DNA of 64,000 bases, taken from the NCBI RefSeq assembly GCF_002973535.1, contig NZ_PVEP01000008.1:1-64000 (forward strand), in the 5' to 3' direction. Positions 24,456 through 32,808 of the stretch are shown piece after piece. The first letter of the stretch is position 1. Each line of letters starts with the position of its first letter. The position numbers were made by a program, and so were the translations under genes. The notes under the pieces were generated by a model. That model made no database searches. It had not been told where the DNA came from and was given only the letters and a program-made list of their open reading frames with translations. The stretch is from Albidovulum denitrificans (lineage in GTDB: Bacteria; Pseudomonadota; Alphaproteobacteria; Rhodobacterales; Rhodobacteraceae).

Positions 24456-26001
24456 AGAGGCATTGAACTGCGAGCCGCGGCGGGCGGCACGGGCGGGCGG
24501 GCGTGAGGCACGCCGCGCATTGCGGGCCGCGCCCCTGGCCGAAAACCTGCGGCCGATCCGGGCGGGACTGCCCGGCGGGCAATACAAGCCCCTGACGCAA
24601 GAGGGTATGGCGCGGATACACGAGGCCGCGCTTGACGCGCTGGAGGTCATCGGCCTGTCGCAGGCCCCGGCCTCGGGGGTGGAGATCATGACCCGCGCGG
24701 GCGCCATTCAGGGCGATGACGGGCGGCTGCGCTTTCCCCGTGCGCTGGTCGAGGACATGCTGGCCCTTGCCGCGCGTGACCTCACCCTCTTTGGCCGCGA
24801 TCCGAAGCATGACCTGCACCTGACCGGCACCAACGTCCATTTCGGCACGGCGGGCGCGGCGGTGCATATCGTCGATCTGGAGACGAACACCTATCGCGAT
24901 TCCACCGCGCAGGATCTTTATGACGCGGCGCGGATCACCCATGCGCTTGATAACGTCCACTTTTTCCAGCGGGCCATGGTGGCGCGGGACGTGGCCGACA
25001 ACCTCGAGATGGACCTGAACACGCTTTACGCCTGCTGTTCCGGCACCACGAAGCATGTCGGCACGTCCTTTTCCGACCCCTCGCATGTCGCGCCGTGTTT
25101 CGAGATGATCCACCGGCTTGCGGGCGGTGAGGGCAAATGGCGCGAACGGCCCTTCATCTCCAATTCCAACTGCTTTGTTGTGCCGCCGATGAAGTTTGCC
25201 GAGGAAAGCTGCGTCACGATGGAGGCCTGCATCCGGGGCGGGATGCCGGTGCTGCTTCTGTCGGCCGGGCAGGCAGGCGCGACGGCCCCCGCGCCGATCG
25301 CGCTGGCCATCGTGCAGGCGGTGGCGGAATGTCTGGCCGGTGTGGTCTATGTCAACGCCATGGCGCCGGGGCATCCGGCGATCTTCGGCACCTGGCCTTT
25401 CGTGTCGGACCTGCGCACTGGTGCCATGTCGGGCGGGTCGGCGGAACAGGCGCTGCTGACCGCAGGCTGCGCGCAGATGCACCGCTTCTACAACCTGCCC
25501 GGCGGCGCAGCGGCGGGGATTTCGGATGCCAAGCTGCCCGACATGCAGGCCGGTTGGGAACAGGCGATCACCAATACGCTTGCGGGCCTGTCCGGCCTGA
25601 ACATGGTCTATGAGGCGGTGGGCATGCACGCCTCGCTTCTGGGCTTCTGCCTTGAGTCGCTGGTTCTCGGCGACGACATCCTGGGGCAGGTCCTGCGCTG
25701 TATCCGGGGCATAGACGTCACCGAGGATTCGACCTCGATCGAGGCGATGAAATCGGTCTGCCTGGGCGGGCCGGGGCATTATCTTGGCTCTGAACAGACG
25801 CTGAAGCTGATGCAGACGGAATATGTCTACCCTGCGCTTGGCAACCGGATGAGCCCGAAGGAATGGGTTGAGGCCGACCGGCCAATGCTTCTGGACAAGG
25901 CCATCGCGCGGAAGAACGACATCCTGTCGAAGGCCGGGATGCAGGTCGATCCGCAACTGGATGCCGCGATCCGCGCCGATTACAACATCTACTTCCGCTA
26001 A
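24448..26001 (+). CDS. MttB-family (trimethylamine methyltransferase-like) protein
   Basis: A 517-residue protein of the MttB superfamily, whose characterised members move a methyl group from a methylated amine to a corrinoid protein. It has no in-frame amber codon, so it is a non-pyrrolysine member such as the glycine-betaine and proline-betaine enzymes. Recognisable stretches are MARIHEAALDALEVIGL near residue 55, VHFGTAGAAVHIVD, and SAGQAGATAPAPIALAI. An Arg/Ala-rich leader of about 35 residues precedes the domain. No corrinoid protein gene is adjacent, so the acceptor must lie elsewhere or be different. It starts 8 bp inside the preceding gene. Confidence 0.88.
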   Translation: MSEEALNCEPRRAARAGGREARRALRAAPLAENLRPIRAGLPGGQYKPLTQEGMARIHEAALDALEVIGLSQAPASGVEIMTRAGAIQGDDGRLRFPRALVEDMLALAARDLTLFGRDPKHDLHLTGTNVHFGTAGAAVHIVDLETNTYRDSTAQDLYDAARITHALDNVHFFQRAMVARDVADNLEMDLNTLYACCSGTTKHVGTSFSDPSHVAPCFEMIHRLAGGEGKWRERPFISNSNCFVVPPMKFAEESCVTMEACIRGGMPVLLLSAGQAGATAPAPIALAIVQAVAECLAGVVYVNAMAPGHPAIFGTWPFVSDLRTGAMSGGSAEQALLTAGCAQMHRFYNLPGGAAAGISDAKLPDMQAGWEQAITNTLAGLSGLNMVYEAVGMHASLLGFCLESLVLGDDILGQVLRCIRGIDVTEDSTSIEAMKSVCLGGPGHYLGSEQTLKLMQTEYVYPALGNRMSPKEWVEADRPMLLDKAIARKNDILSKAGMQVDPQLDAAIRADYNIYFR

Positions 26002-26011
26002 GGGGCGTGCG

Positions 26012-26911
26012 GTGCATTACGGCTATATCGGGCTTGGGAACCTTGGCGCGAATTGCGCGGGCTGCCTGCTGAAAGCGGGGTTCGGGGTCACCGTCCACGA
26101 CCTGAACCGCGGCGCAGGGGACGCGCTTGTCGCGAAGGGGGCGGTCTGGGCGGACAGTGTCGAGGTGCTGGCCGGATCGGCCGATCACGTCATCACCTGC
26201 CTGCCTTCGCCCGCCGTGTCCGAGACGGTGTTGCGTCAGATCCTGCCCGCGATGAAGCCCGGCGCGACCTGGGTGGAGATGTCGACGCTGGGCCGCGACG
26301 ACGTGCTGCGTCTGGCCGCCATCGCGGCCGAGGCCGGGGTGCGGATGCTGGAACTGCCGGTCACGGGCGGGGTCCATCTGGCCGCAAAGGGTCAGATCAC
26401 GATGCTGCCGGGCGGTGACGCCGATCTGGTCGACCTGCACCGGCCCGCCTTGGAAGCGATGGGGAACCGCGTCTTTCACATGGGGCCGCTCGGGTCGTCG
26501 GCGATCATCAAGGTCATCACCAACATGCTGGCCTTCATCCACCTGAAGGCCACGTCCGAGGCACTGATGCTCGCCAAACGCGGGGGGCTTGACCTGAAGC
26601 AGTCGTGGGAGGCGATCCGCGCGTCTTCGGGAAATTCCTTCGTGCATGAGACAGAGGGCGCGCTGATCCTGAACGGGTCATACGACATCGCGTTTTCCGT
26701 CGATCTTGCGTTGAAGGACCTTGGCTTCGCGCTGGGTTTCGGGCGCGAATTCGGGGTGCCGCTGGACCTCGCCGCGATGACGGAGCAGACCTATGTCGCG
26801 GCGAAGGCGGCCTATGGCGGGGCGGCGCAATCACCGATGATCGCGAAACTGCTTGAGGATCGGCTGGGGACGGACCTTCGGGCCGCGGGTTTCCCCGACA
26901 GGCTGGAATAG
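26012..26911 (+). CDS. 3-hydroxyisobutyrate dehydrogenase-family oxidoreductase
   Basis: A 299-residue beta-hydroxyacid dehydrogenase beginning at GTG: Rossmann GLGNLGANCAG at residues 6-16, substrate motif LPVTGGVHLAAKG and the catalytic Lys in SSAIIKVITNML. Family members oxidise 3-hydroxyisobutyrate, tartronate semialdehyde and similar compounds with NAD(P). It is the last gene tightly linked to the demethylase operon (10 bp after the MttB homologue); its substrate may be a carbon skeleton left after demethylation. Confidence 0.85.
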   Translation: MHYGYIGLGNLGANCAGCLLKAGFGVTVHDLNRGAGDALVAKGAVWADSVEVLAGSADHVITCLPSPAVSETVLRQILPAMKPGATWVEMSTLGRDDVLRLAAIAAEAGVRMLELPVTGGVHLAAKGQITMLPGGDADLVDLHRPALEAMGNRVFHMGPLGSSAIIKVITNMLAFIHLKATSEALMLAKRGGLDLKQSWEAIRASSGNSFVHETEGALILNGSYDIAFSVDLALKDLGFALGFGREFGVPLDLAAMTEQTYVAAKAAYGGAAQSPMIAKLLEDRLGTDLRAAGFPDRLE

Positions 26912-26986
26912 TTGCGACGTTTCATGTCGCTTGCATGACAGCCCGGTCGCGGGACGGGTGGTCATATCCGCGTCTGAGGGATGGCG

Positions 26987-28609
26987 ATGGACAGCGCGGA
27001 ATTTGATTATGTGATCGTTGGCGCCGGTTCGGCAGGCTCGGTTCTGGCTGACCGGCTGTCGGCCAGCGGGCGGCACCGCGTGCTGGTGCTTGAGGCGGGC
27101 GGAACCGACCGGCGGTTCTACGTCCAGCTTCCGCTGGGCTATGGCAAGCTGTTCTACGATCCGGCGGTGAACTGGATGTACCGGGCGGAACCCGATCCGG
27201 GACTGGCGGGGCAAAGCGATCACTGGCCGCGCGGCAAGATCCTGGGCGGGTCGTCGTCGATCAACGCCATGGTCTGGATACGCGGGCATCGCAGCGACTA
27301 TGACGACTGGGGCGATCTGGCCGGGCCGGCCTGGGGCGCGGAGGCTGTCAACGCCGCCTATCGGGCGATCGAGGATAATGAGGCGGGCGCGGATGACTGG
27401 CGCGGCAAGGGCGGGCCGCTTTTCGTCTCCGCCAACCGGCGCGACCTTCATCCGCTGGTCGACAGCTTCATCGCCGCGACCGAGGCGACGGGGCTGGCCC
27501 GCAACGCGGATTTCAACGGGGCCGATCAGGAAGGCGTCGGCATCTACCAGATGACGATCCGTAAGGCCCGCCGCAATTCGGCCGCGCGGGCGTTCCTGCG
27601 ACCGGCGATGAAACGGGCGAACCTGCGCGTCCTGACCGGCGCCCATGCGACGAAGGTGATCGTCGAGGGCGGCCGCGCGGTGGGGGTGGAATACCGGCAG
27701 GGCGGCACCCTCAAACGCGCGATGGCGCGGGGTGAGGTGATCCTGGCCGGGGGCGCCGTCAACTCCCCCCAGCTTCTGATGCTGTCGGGGATCGGCCCGG
27801 CGGAACATCTGGCAGGGCATGGGATTTCCGTTGTCGCGGACAGCCCGCAGGTGGGCCGGAACCTGAACGACCATCAGGGTATCAACTATACCTGGCGGAT
27901 GACGGTGCCGACCTACAACGATGCCCTTCGGCCATGGTGGGGCAAGCTCTGGGCAGGGATGCAGTATGTCCTGCGCGGCACCGGGCCGCTGGCCAAGTCG
28001 ATCAACCATGGTGGCGGGTTCTTCCGCACCGATCCTGCGCTCGACCGGCCGAACATGCAGCTTTACTTTCAGGCCTTCTCAACCCTTCTCCCGCGCGCGG
28101 GGGAACGCCCGCTTCTGACGCCGGACCCGTTTTCGGGCATGTCCATCGGGCTGTCGAACTGCCGCCCGACCAGTCGGGGCTGGATCGACCTGCGTTCCGC
28201 CGATCCCTTCGCCGCGCCCCGGATCGTCGCCAATGCCTATTCGACCGATCACGACGTCGATGAAATGCTGGCGGCGGTCAAATACCTTCGTCGGATTGCC
28301 GCGCAGGACCCGTTGTGCGCCCTGATCGCGGACGAATTGCGCCCCGGCCCGCAGGTGACGTCCGACGCCGACCTGATCGCCGATTTCCGCGCCCGGTCGG
28401 GGACGGTCTACCACCCCTCCTGTACCCTTCGTATGGGCCGCGATCCCGCGACATCGGCCGTCGATCCCGATCTTCGGGTGCGGGGGGTGGAGGGCCTGCG
28501 CGTTTGTGACGCTTCGGTCTTTCCAACGCTGATCGGCGGCAATACCAATGCGCCGAGTATCCTTGTGGGCTGGCTTGGGGCCGAGCGCATTCTGGGGACC
28601 AAGCGATAG
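26987..28609 (+). CDS. GMC family FAD oxidoreductase (choline dehydrogenase-like)
   Basis: A 540-residue glucose-methanol-choline oxidoreductase. The N-terminus has FDYVIVGAGSAGSVLADRL for FAD, then WPRGKILGGSSSIN (GMC signature 1) and the GAVNSPQLLMLSGIGP signature 2; the C-terminal histidine lies in YHPSCTLRMG. It oxidises a primary alcohol or amino alcohol to aldehyde. The second of two close ATGs is used because TGAGGG lies 6 nt before it. Choline is only one of several possible substrates, and no betaine aldehyde dehydrogenase gene is adjacent. Confidence 0.87.
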   Translation: MDSAEFDYVIVGAGSAGSVLADRLSASGRHRVLVLEAGGTDRRFYVQLPLGYGKLFYDPAVNWMYRAEPDPGLAGQSDHWPRGKILGGSSSINAMVWIRGHRSDYDDWGDLAGPAWGAEAVNAAYRAIEDNEAGADDWRGKGGPLFVSANRRDLHPLVDSFIAATEATGLARNADFNGADQEGVGIYQMTIRKARRNSAARAFLRPAMKRANLRVLTGAHATKVIVEGGRAVGVEYRQGGTLKRAMARGEVILAGGAVNSPQLLMLSGIGPAEHLAGHGISVVADSPQVGRNLNDHQGINYTWRMTVPTYNDALRPWWGKLWAGMQYVLRGTGPLAKSINHGGGFFRTDPALDRPNMQLYFQAFSTLLPRAGERPLLTPDPFSGMSIGLSNCRPTSRGWIDLRSADPFAAPRIVANAYSTDHDVDEMLAAVKYLRRIAAQDPLCALIADELRPGPQVTSDADLIADFRARSGTVYHPSCTLRMGRDPATSAVDPDLRVRGVEGLRVCDASVFPTLIGGNTNAPSILVGWLGAERILGTKR

Positions 28610-28618
28610 GACGGGGTG

Positions 28619-30622
28619 ATGAGCTATCTTCTGGGCGTCGATACCGGCGGCACCTATACCGACGCCGTCGTGCTGGATGAGGCGGGCGACCGCGTCGTCG
28701 CCTCGGCCAAGTCGCTGACCACGCGGCCCGACCTGTCCGCCGGTGTCGGCGCGGCCATCGACGCGGCCATCGCGGCGGCGGGGATTGCCCCGGCGCAGGT
28801 GGGGTTGGTCTCGCTCTCCACCACGCTGGCCACCAATGCGCTGGTCGAAGGGCAGGGCGGGCGCGTGGCGTTGGTCTTCATCGGCTTCGAACAGGCGGAG
28901 TTCAAGCGCGCCGGGCTGGAAGAGGCGATGCGGGGCGACCCTGTGCTTTGGGCGAAGGGCGGGCATAACCACGGTGGCGGGGAACTGGCCGCGCTGGACC
29001 TTGATGCGCTCCGCGCGGCGCTGGTCGAGGTCGCGCCGGGTGTCAGCGGCTTTGCCGTGGCGGCAAGCTTTGCGACCCGCAATCCGGCGCACGAACTTGC
29101 TGCCCGCGAGTTGATCCGCGAGGTGACAGGCAAGCCGGTCACCTGTTCGCATGAGCTTTCTGCCGGGCTGAACGGCCCGCGCCGCGCGCTGACGGCGGTT
29201 CTGAATGCGCGGCTGATCGGGATGATCGACAATCTGATTTCGTCGTGCCACGGGCATATGGCCCATCTTGGCATCGACGCGCCCCTGATGGTGGTGCGCG
29301 GGGACGGGGCGCTGGTTTCGGCCGCCGTTGCGCGCGAACGCCCGATCGAGACGATCCTTTCCGGTCCCGCTGCCTCGGTCGCCGGGGCGCGCTGGCTGAC
29401 GGGGGAGAAGGACGCGCTGATTTCCGACATCGGCGGGACGACGACGGATGTCTGCCTTCTGAAGGACGGCCTGCCCGCCATCGACCCGATGGGCGCGCGG
29501 GTCGGACCGTTCCGTACCATGGTCGAGGCGGTCGCGATGCGCACGACCGGGCTTGGCGGCGACAGCGAGGTGCATCAGGAAGACGGGCTTGCGACGCGCC
29601 TGCGCCTTGGGCCACGGCGGCTGGTGCCGGTGTCGCTGGCGGCACGGGACTGGCCGGGGCTGGTTCACGATGCGCTCGACACCTGGCTGTCGCAGGACGC
29701 GACCGGCGATATGGACGGGCGTTTTGCCCTGCCGATGTGGCGCGGCACCGCCCCGGCGGGCCTCTCTGCGCGTGAGGCGGGGGTGGTGGAGCGGCTGGAA
29801 AACGGGCCGGTGCGGCTGTCAGACGCGGTGCGGACGCGGCTTGATATGCCCGCGATGATGCGGCTGGTGCAGCGCGGGCTGGTGATGATCGCGGGCGTCA
29901 CGCCGTCCGACGCGGCGCATGTGCTTGGGCGGCTGGACAGTTGGGATGGCAGCGCGGCGCTGAAGGCGGTGACGCTGTTCGCGCGGCGGCGGAACGGGCG
30001 CGGCGACCGGATCACCGACGGCCCCCGCCCGCTGGCGCAGGAGATCATTGACCAGTTGACGCGCCAGACCGTCGATTGCCTGCTGGAATCCGCATTCGCG
30101 GAGGAGGAGTGGGCGGATCAGCCGGAGGTGCTGGCCCGCCATCCGCTGCTGCGCGCGGGCCTTGCGGGCCATTCCGGCATCCTGCGCCTTCGCGCCGAAC
30201 TCGCGCTGCCGGTCATCGGCCTTGGCGCCTCGGCCCCCAGCTATTACGGCGCGGTGGGGCAGGCGCTGAACGCGCGGACGATCCTGCCCGAACATGCGGG
30301 TGTGGCCAATGCCATCGGGGCCGTTGTCGGCCAAAGCTCCGTCCATGCCGAAGGGTTGGTCTCCAGCCCCGGCCCCGGCCTTTTCGTCGCGCATCTGGCC
30401 GAGGGACCGGCGCGGTTCAATGAGAGGGAGCAGGCGCTGGACGCGCTCCGCGCCGCGCTGGACGCCGAGGCGCGCGCCAAGGCGCAGGCGGCGGGGATGG
30501 AGGATATGCGCATCACCGAGACCTGCGATCTGAGCGAGGTTGAGATCGAAGGCCAGCCGATGTTCATCGAGGCGCGGCTGCGCATCCAAGTCAGCGGCCG
30601 CCCGCGTATCGCGCGCGGCTAA
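28619..30622 (+). CDS. Hydantoinase/oxoprolinase family protein, HyuA-type
   Basis: A 667-residue ATP-dependent hydantoinase A-like protein with ASKHA-fold phosphate motifs GVDTGGTYTDAV (residues 6-17) and SDIGGTTTDVCLL (about 270). Relatives are the A subunits of N-methylhydantoinase, acetone carboxylase and 5-oxoprolinase; these normally pair with a HyuB-type subunit, which is not present here. It starts 9 bp after the GMC gene and is probably co-transcribed. The TAA stop is formed by the end of repeat copy 2. Hydrolysis of a hydantoin or lactam is plausible but unproven. Confidence 0.85.
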   Translation: MSYLLGVDTGGTYTDAVVLDEAGDRVVASAKSLTTRPDLSAGVGAAIDAAIAAAGIAPAQVGLVSLSTTLATNALVEGQGGRVALVFIGFEQAEFKRAGLEEAMRGDPVLWAKGGHNHGGGELAALDLDALRAALVEVAPGVSGFAVAASFATRNPAHELAARELIREVTGKPVTCSHELSAGLNGPRRALTAVLNARLIGMIDNLISSCHGHMAHLGIDAPLMVVRGDGALVSAAVARERPIETILSGPAASVAGARWLTGEKDALISDIGGTTTDVCLLKDGLPAIDPMGARVGPFRTMVEAVAMRTTGLGGDSEVHQEDGLATRLRLGPRRLVPVSLAARDWPGLVHDALDTWLSQDATGDMDGRFALPMWRGTAPAGLSAREAGVVERLENGPVRLSDAVRTRLDMPAMMRLVQRGLVMIAGVTPSDAAHVLGRLDSWDGSAALKAVTLFARRRNGRGDRITDGPRPLAQEIIDQLTRQTVDCLLESAFAEEEWADQPEVLARHPLLRAGLAGHSGILRLRAELALPVIGLGASAPSYYGAVGQALNARTILPEHAGVANAIGAVVGQSSVHAEGLVSSPGPGLFVAHLAEGPARFNEREQALDALRAALDAEARAKAQAAGMEDMRITETCDLSEVEIEGQPMFIEARLRIQVSGRPRIARG

Positions 30623-30712
30623 AGCGTTTCGGGTTTTCGTTGAGAAAGCAAGTATCGGAATTCGAACGAAATAAGTTCGAATTCTGATTCAGTGTAAACC
30701 CGAAATGCTAAA
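30620..30712 (-). repeat. 93-bp inverted-repeat element, copy 2 (MITE-like)
   Basis: Reverse orientation relative to copy 1, same length. Left boundary TA plus A gives the TAA stop of the hydantoinase-like gene; the right boundary shows AA where TA is expected, so one duplicated TA has decayed. It fills the gap between convergent genes, ending 7 bp before the stop of the regulator at 30720. Confidence 0.8.
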
Positions 30713-30719
30713 GGGCGCG

Positions 30720-31211
30720 CTACGCCTTCCGCTTCTTTTTCTTCTTCTTGCCGCCCTCGGACGGGGTCTTGTCAGCCGTGGTGACACCGTCGCCGGGCGG
30801 TTGGGCGGCGAACTCCGCCAGCCTGTCGGACAGCGTGCCGAGGACCGCATGCATCGCCGCGGCGCGGGCGTCATTGGCGACGGATTCGGCGGCCAGAAGA
30901 CGCTCCACCGCCGGGGTCAGCGAGCGGCGCTGAAAGGCGGCGAGCATGGCCAGGAGAACGGCGTGCGCGTCGGGGTCGGCCGTGTAATATTCCTTGCGGT
31001 CGCCCGGCGCGCGGACGCGGGCGATCAGACCCCAGTCCCGCAACTCCTTCAACGCGGTCGAGACGTTGGAGCGTGACAGCCCCAGCGCCCCGGTCAGGTC
31101 ATCGGCGCAGGGCGCCTGCGCCGCCCGCCAGATCGCCGCAAAGCAGAGACCCGCGGGCCGCGACAGGCCGAAAAGCTGGGCGAGTTCGGCGAAGGCGGCG
31201 GGAAAATCCAA
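30720..31211 (-). CDS. GbsR/MarR-type transcriptional regulator with Lys-rich tail
   Basis: A 163-residue winged-helix regulator: the HTH spans about residues 35-75 (LTGALGLSRSNVSTALKEL as recognition region, DRKEYY as the wing). GbsR-type proteins often govern choline/betaine or osmotic genes. The last about ten residues are a run of Lys (GKKKKKKRK), unusual for this family and possibly a DNA-contacting tail. It is convergent with the hydantoinase-like gene; its own target is not evident, znuA (same strand) starting upstream. Confidence 0.83.
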   Translation of the reverse strand: MDFPAAFAELAQLFGLSRPAGLCFAAIWRAAQAPCADDLTGALGLSRSNVSTALKELRDWGLIARVRAPGDRKEYYTADPDAHAVLLAMLAAFQRRSLTPAVERLLAAESVANDARAAAMHAVLGTLSDRLAEFAAQPPGDGVTTADKTPSEGGKKKKKKRKA

Positions 31212-31298
31212 AGGGCGCGGCTCCGGGTTCTGAAAGGGTCGGGGACACTTTCAGGCAGGAGACCGGCCATGGCAACCGCCTTGCCGTCGGTTTCGCCC

Positions 31299-32222
31299 TT
31301 ACCCGGCGCAGGCGGTGATCTTTTCGATCAGATCGTCCAGAACGGCGCGGTAAAGCCCCGGCCCCGGTTCCAGATCAAGCCCGGCCGGGTCAAGCGGCGC
31401 GCCGAGCTTCGCGGGTGTGCCGTCCGTCAGGACCGCCAGCGGTTTCGGATCGTGACCCGCCTCGGGGAAGACGCAGGCGACATTGCCGCTGTCGAGAAGC
31501 TGGCGCAGTTCTGACACCCGTGCTGCGCCGGGACGGGCCGCGTCGCCCTCGGACAGGCTGCCCGCGATGGTCAGCCCGTAATGCTCTGCCAGATAGCCAT
31601 AGGCGTCGTGGGAAACGACGATGGATTTCGTCAGCGCGCGCGTGCGTTCCTTCAGCGAGGTATCAAGGTCAACGATGTCCTTTGCGGCCTTTTCGGCATT
31701 GGCGCGGTAGGTCGCGGCGTTGTCGGGGTCTGCCCCTGCCAGAACCTCGGCGATGGCGGCAAGCCAGGTGCGCGCGTTGTCGGGGTCGAGCCAGGCATGG
31801 GGGTCGGTGCCGGAATGATCGTGGCCGTGGTCGGTTTCGTGGTCATGGTCAGCATGATCGTGGTCGTCGTGGTCCTCTGCGGCCTCGTCGAAATGCCTCA
31901 GATGGGTTCCGGCGACCTCAAGCAGTTCCACCCGCGTGGCGGCGCCGGATGCCTCAAGCGGGCCGTTCAGCCAGGGGGTCATTTCCGGGCCGACCCAGAA
32001 GACGATATTCGCCCCGGCCAGCGCACGCGCCTGCGAGGGGCGCAGCTGATAGTCATGCGGGTCCGCGCCCTTGGTGACGATCACCTCGGGCGTGCCGAGA
32101 TCGCCCATAACCCCGGCGACGAGGGACTGGGTGATCGGAACGTCGGTCACGACCTGCGGCACCTCGGCCGTGGCAGCGGTGGCGGAAAGCAGGATCGCGG
32201 CGGGCAGGAGCAGTCTGGTCAT
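31299..32222 (-). CDS. znuA: Zinc ABC transporter substrate-binding protein ZnuA
   Basis: A 307-residue periplasmic cluster A-I metal-binding protein. Signal peptide about residues 1-19 (cleavage after ATAE or ATA). Zn ligands are His56 (GADPHDYQL), His142 (DPHAWLD) and His205 (SHDAYG), plus a C-terminal acidic residue in EAGHDPKP. A His/Asp-rich loop at 118-136 is the usual ZnuA zinc-collecting loop. It is divergent from zur-znuC-znuB with Zur-type dyads in the spacer. Confidence 0.95.
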   Translation of the reverse strand: MTRLLLPAAILLSATAATAEVPQVVTDVPITQSLVAGVMGDLGTPEVIVTKGADPHDYQLRPSQARALAGANIVFWVGPEMTPWLNGPLEASGAATRVELLEVAGTHLRHFDEAAEDHDDHDHADHDHETDHGHDHSGTDPHAWLDPDNARTWLAAIAEVLAGADPDNAATYRANAEKAAKDIVDLDTSLKERTRALTKSIVVSHDAYGYLAEHYGLTIAGSLSEGDAARPGAARVSELRQLLDSGNVACVFPEAGHDPKPLAVLTDGTPAKLGAPLDPAGLDLEPGPGLYRAVLDDLIEKITACAG

Positions 32223-32265
32223 GTCGGGTCCATCTTGGCAGTTGCGGTGCGGGGGCATCTTATTT

Positions 32266-32282
32266 ATGTTATATCGTAACAT
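32266..32282. promoter_or_regulatory. Zur-type box 1
   Basis: ATGTTATATCGTAACAT is a dyad with TGTTA/TAACA arms, like alphaproteobacterial Zur boxes (TGTTATA...TATAACA). It lies 44-60 bp upstream of the znuA start and would repress znuA when zinc is plentiful. Confidence 0.75.
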
Positions 32283-32292
32283 GTCAACCAGA

Positions 32293-32309
32293 ATGTGATA
32301 CTATAACAT
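32293..32309. promoter_or_regulatory. Zur-type box 2, overlapping the zur start codon
   Basis: ATGTGATACTATAACAT has the same arm pattern with one mismatch and includes the first two bases of the zur ATG. The centres of boxes 1 and 2 are 27 bp apart. Binding here would block initiation of the zur-znuCB transcript. Confidence 0.65.
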
Positions 32310-32808
32310 GGCCTCCGCTTCCCCGCCGATTGCCTTTCAGGCCCATGACCATTCGCTTTGCGCCGGTGACCTGCTGGCCGAGGCCGAGGCGTTAAGCGAA
32401 AGCCAGGGCGTGCGGCTGACCCCGGTGCGCCGCCGCGCGCTTGAGATCTTGCTGAGCGGTCACCGTGCCATGGGCGCTTATGAGGTGCTGGAGAAGCTGG
32501 CCGAGGACGGGTTCGGCAACCAGCCGCCAGTGGCCTACCGCGCGCTGGAGTTCCTTGTCGATCACGGCTTTGCCCATCGTATCCGGCGGCTGAACGCCTT
32601 TGCCGCCTGCATGTGTCCCGGCACCGCGCATCGCCCGGTCTTCTTCATCTGCCACGCCTGCAACGCAGTCGCCGAGGCGCCGGTGACAGAGGTGGCCGAG
32701 GCGGTGGACCGCGCCGCCGCCTCGATCGGCTTTGCGGTCGAACGCAGCAATGTTGAGGCGGTGGGCCTTTGCCCTTCATGCAGGGATGACGGTCATGCCG
32801 CTGATTGA
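32308..32808 (+). CDS. zur: Zinc uptake regulator Zur (Fur family)
   Basis: A 166-residue Fur-family repressor: winged HTH from about residues 25-90 (VRLTPVRRRALEILL at the start) and a C-terminal dimerisation/metal domain with CMCPGTAHRP, FICHACN and CPSC cysteines forming structural and sensory zinc sites. The start lacks a Shine-Dalgarno sequence and sits in an operator, so the message may be leaderless. It overlaps znuC by 14 bp and is co-transcribed with znuCB. Confidence 0.92.
   Translation: MASASPPIAFQAHDHSLCAGDLLAEAEALSESQGVRLTPVRRRALEILLSGHRAMGAYEVLEKLAEDGFGNQPPVAYRALEFLVDHGFAHRIRRLNAFAACMCPGTAHRPVFFICHACNAVAEAPVTEVAEAVDRAAASIGFAVERSNVEAVGLCPSCRDDGHAAD

Noticed and set aside
24448-26001. 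Pyrrolysine in the MttB homologue
   Set aside because: The reading frame is continuous with no in-frame TAG before the end, so it is a non-pyrrolysine member of the superfamily.
26922-26938. TCATG-N7-CATGA dyad upstream of the GMC oxidoreductase as an operator
   Set aside because: Only 5-bp arms with no matching copy elsewhere in the window and no assigned regulator; too weak to list as a site.
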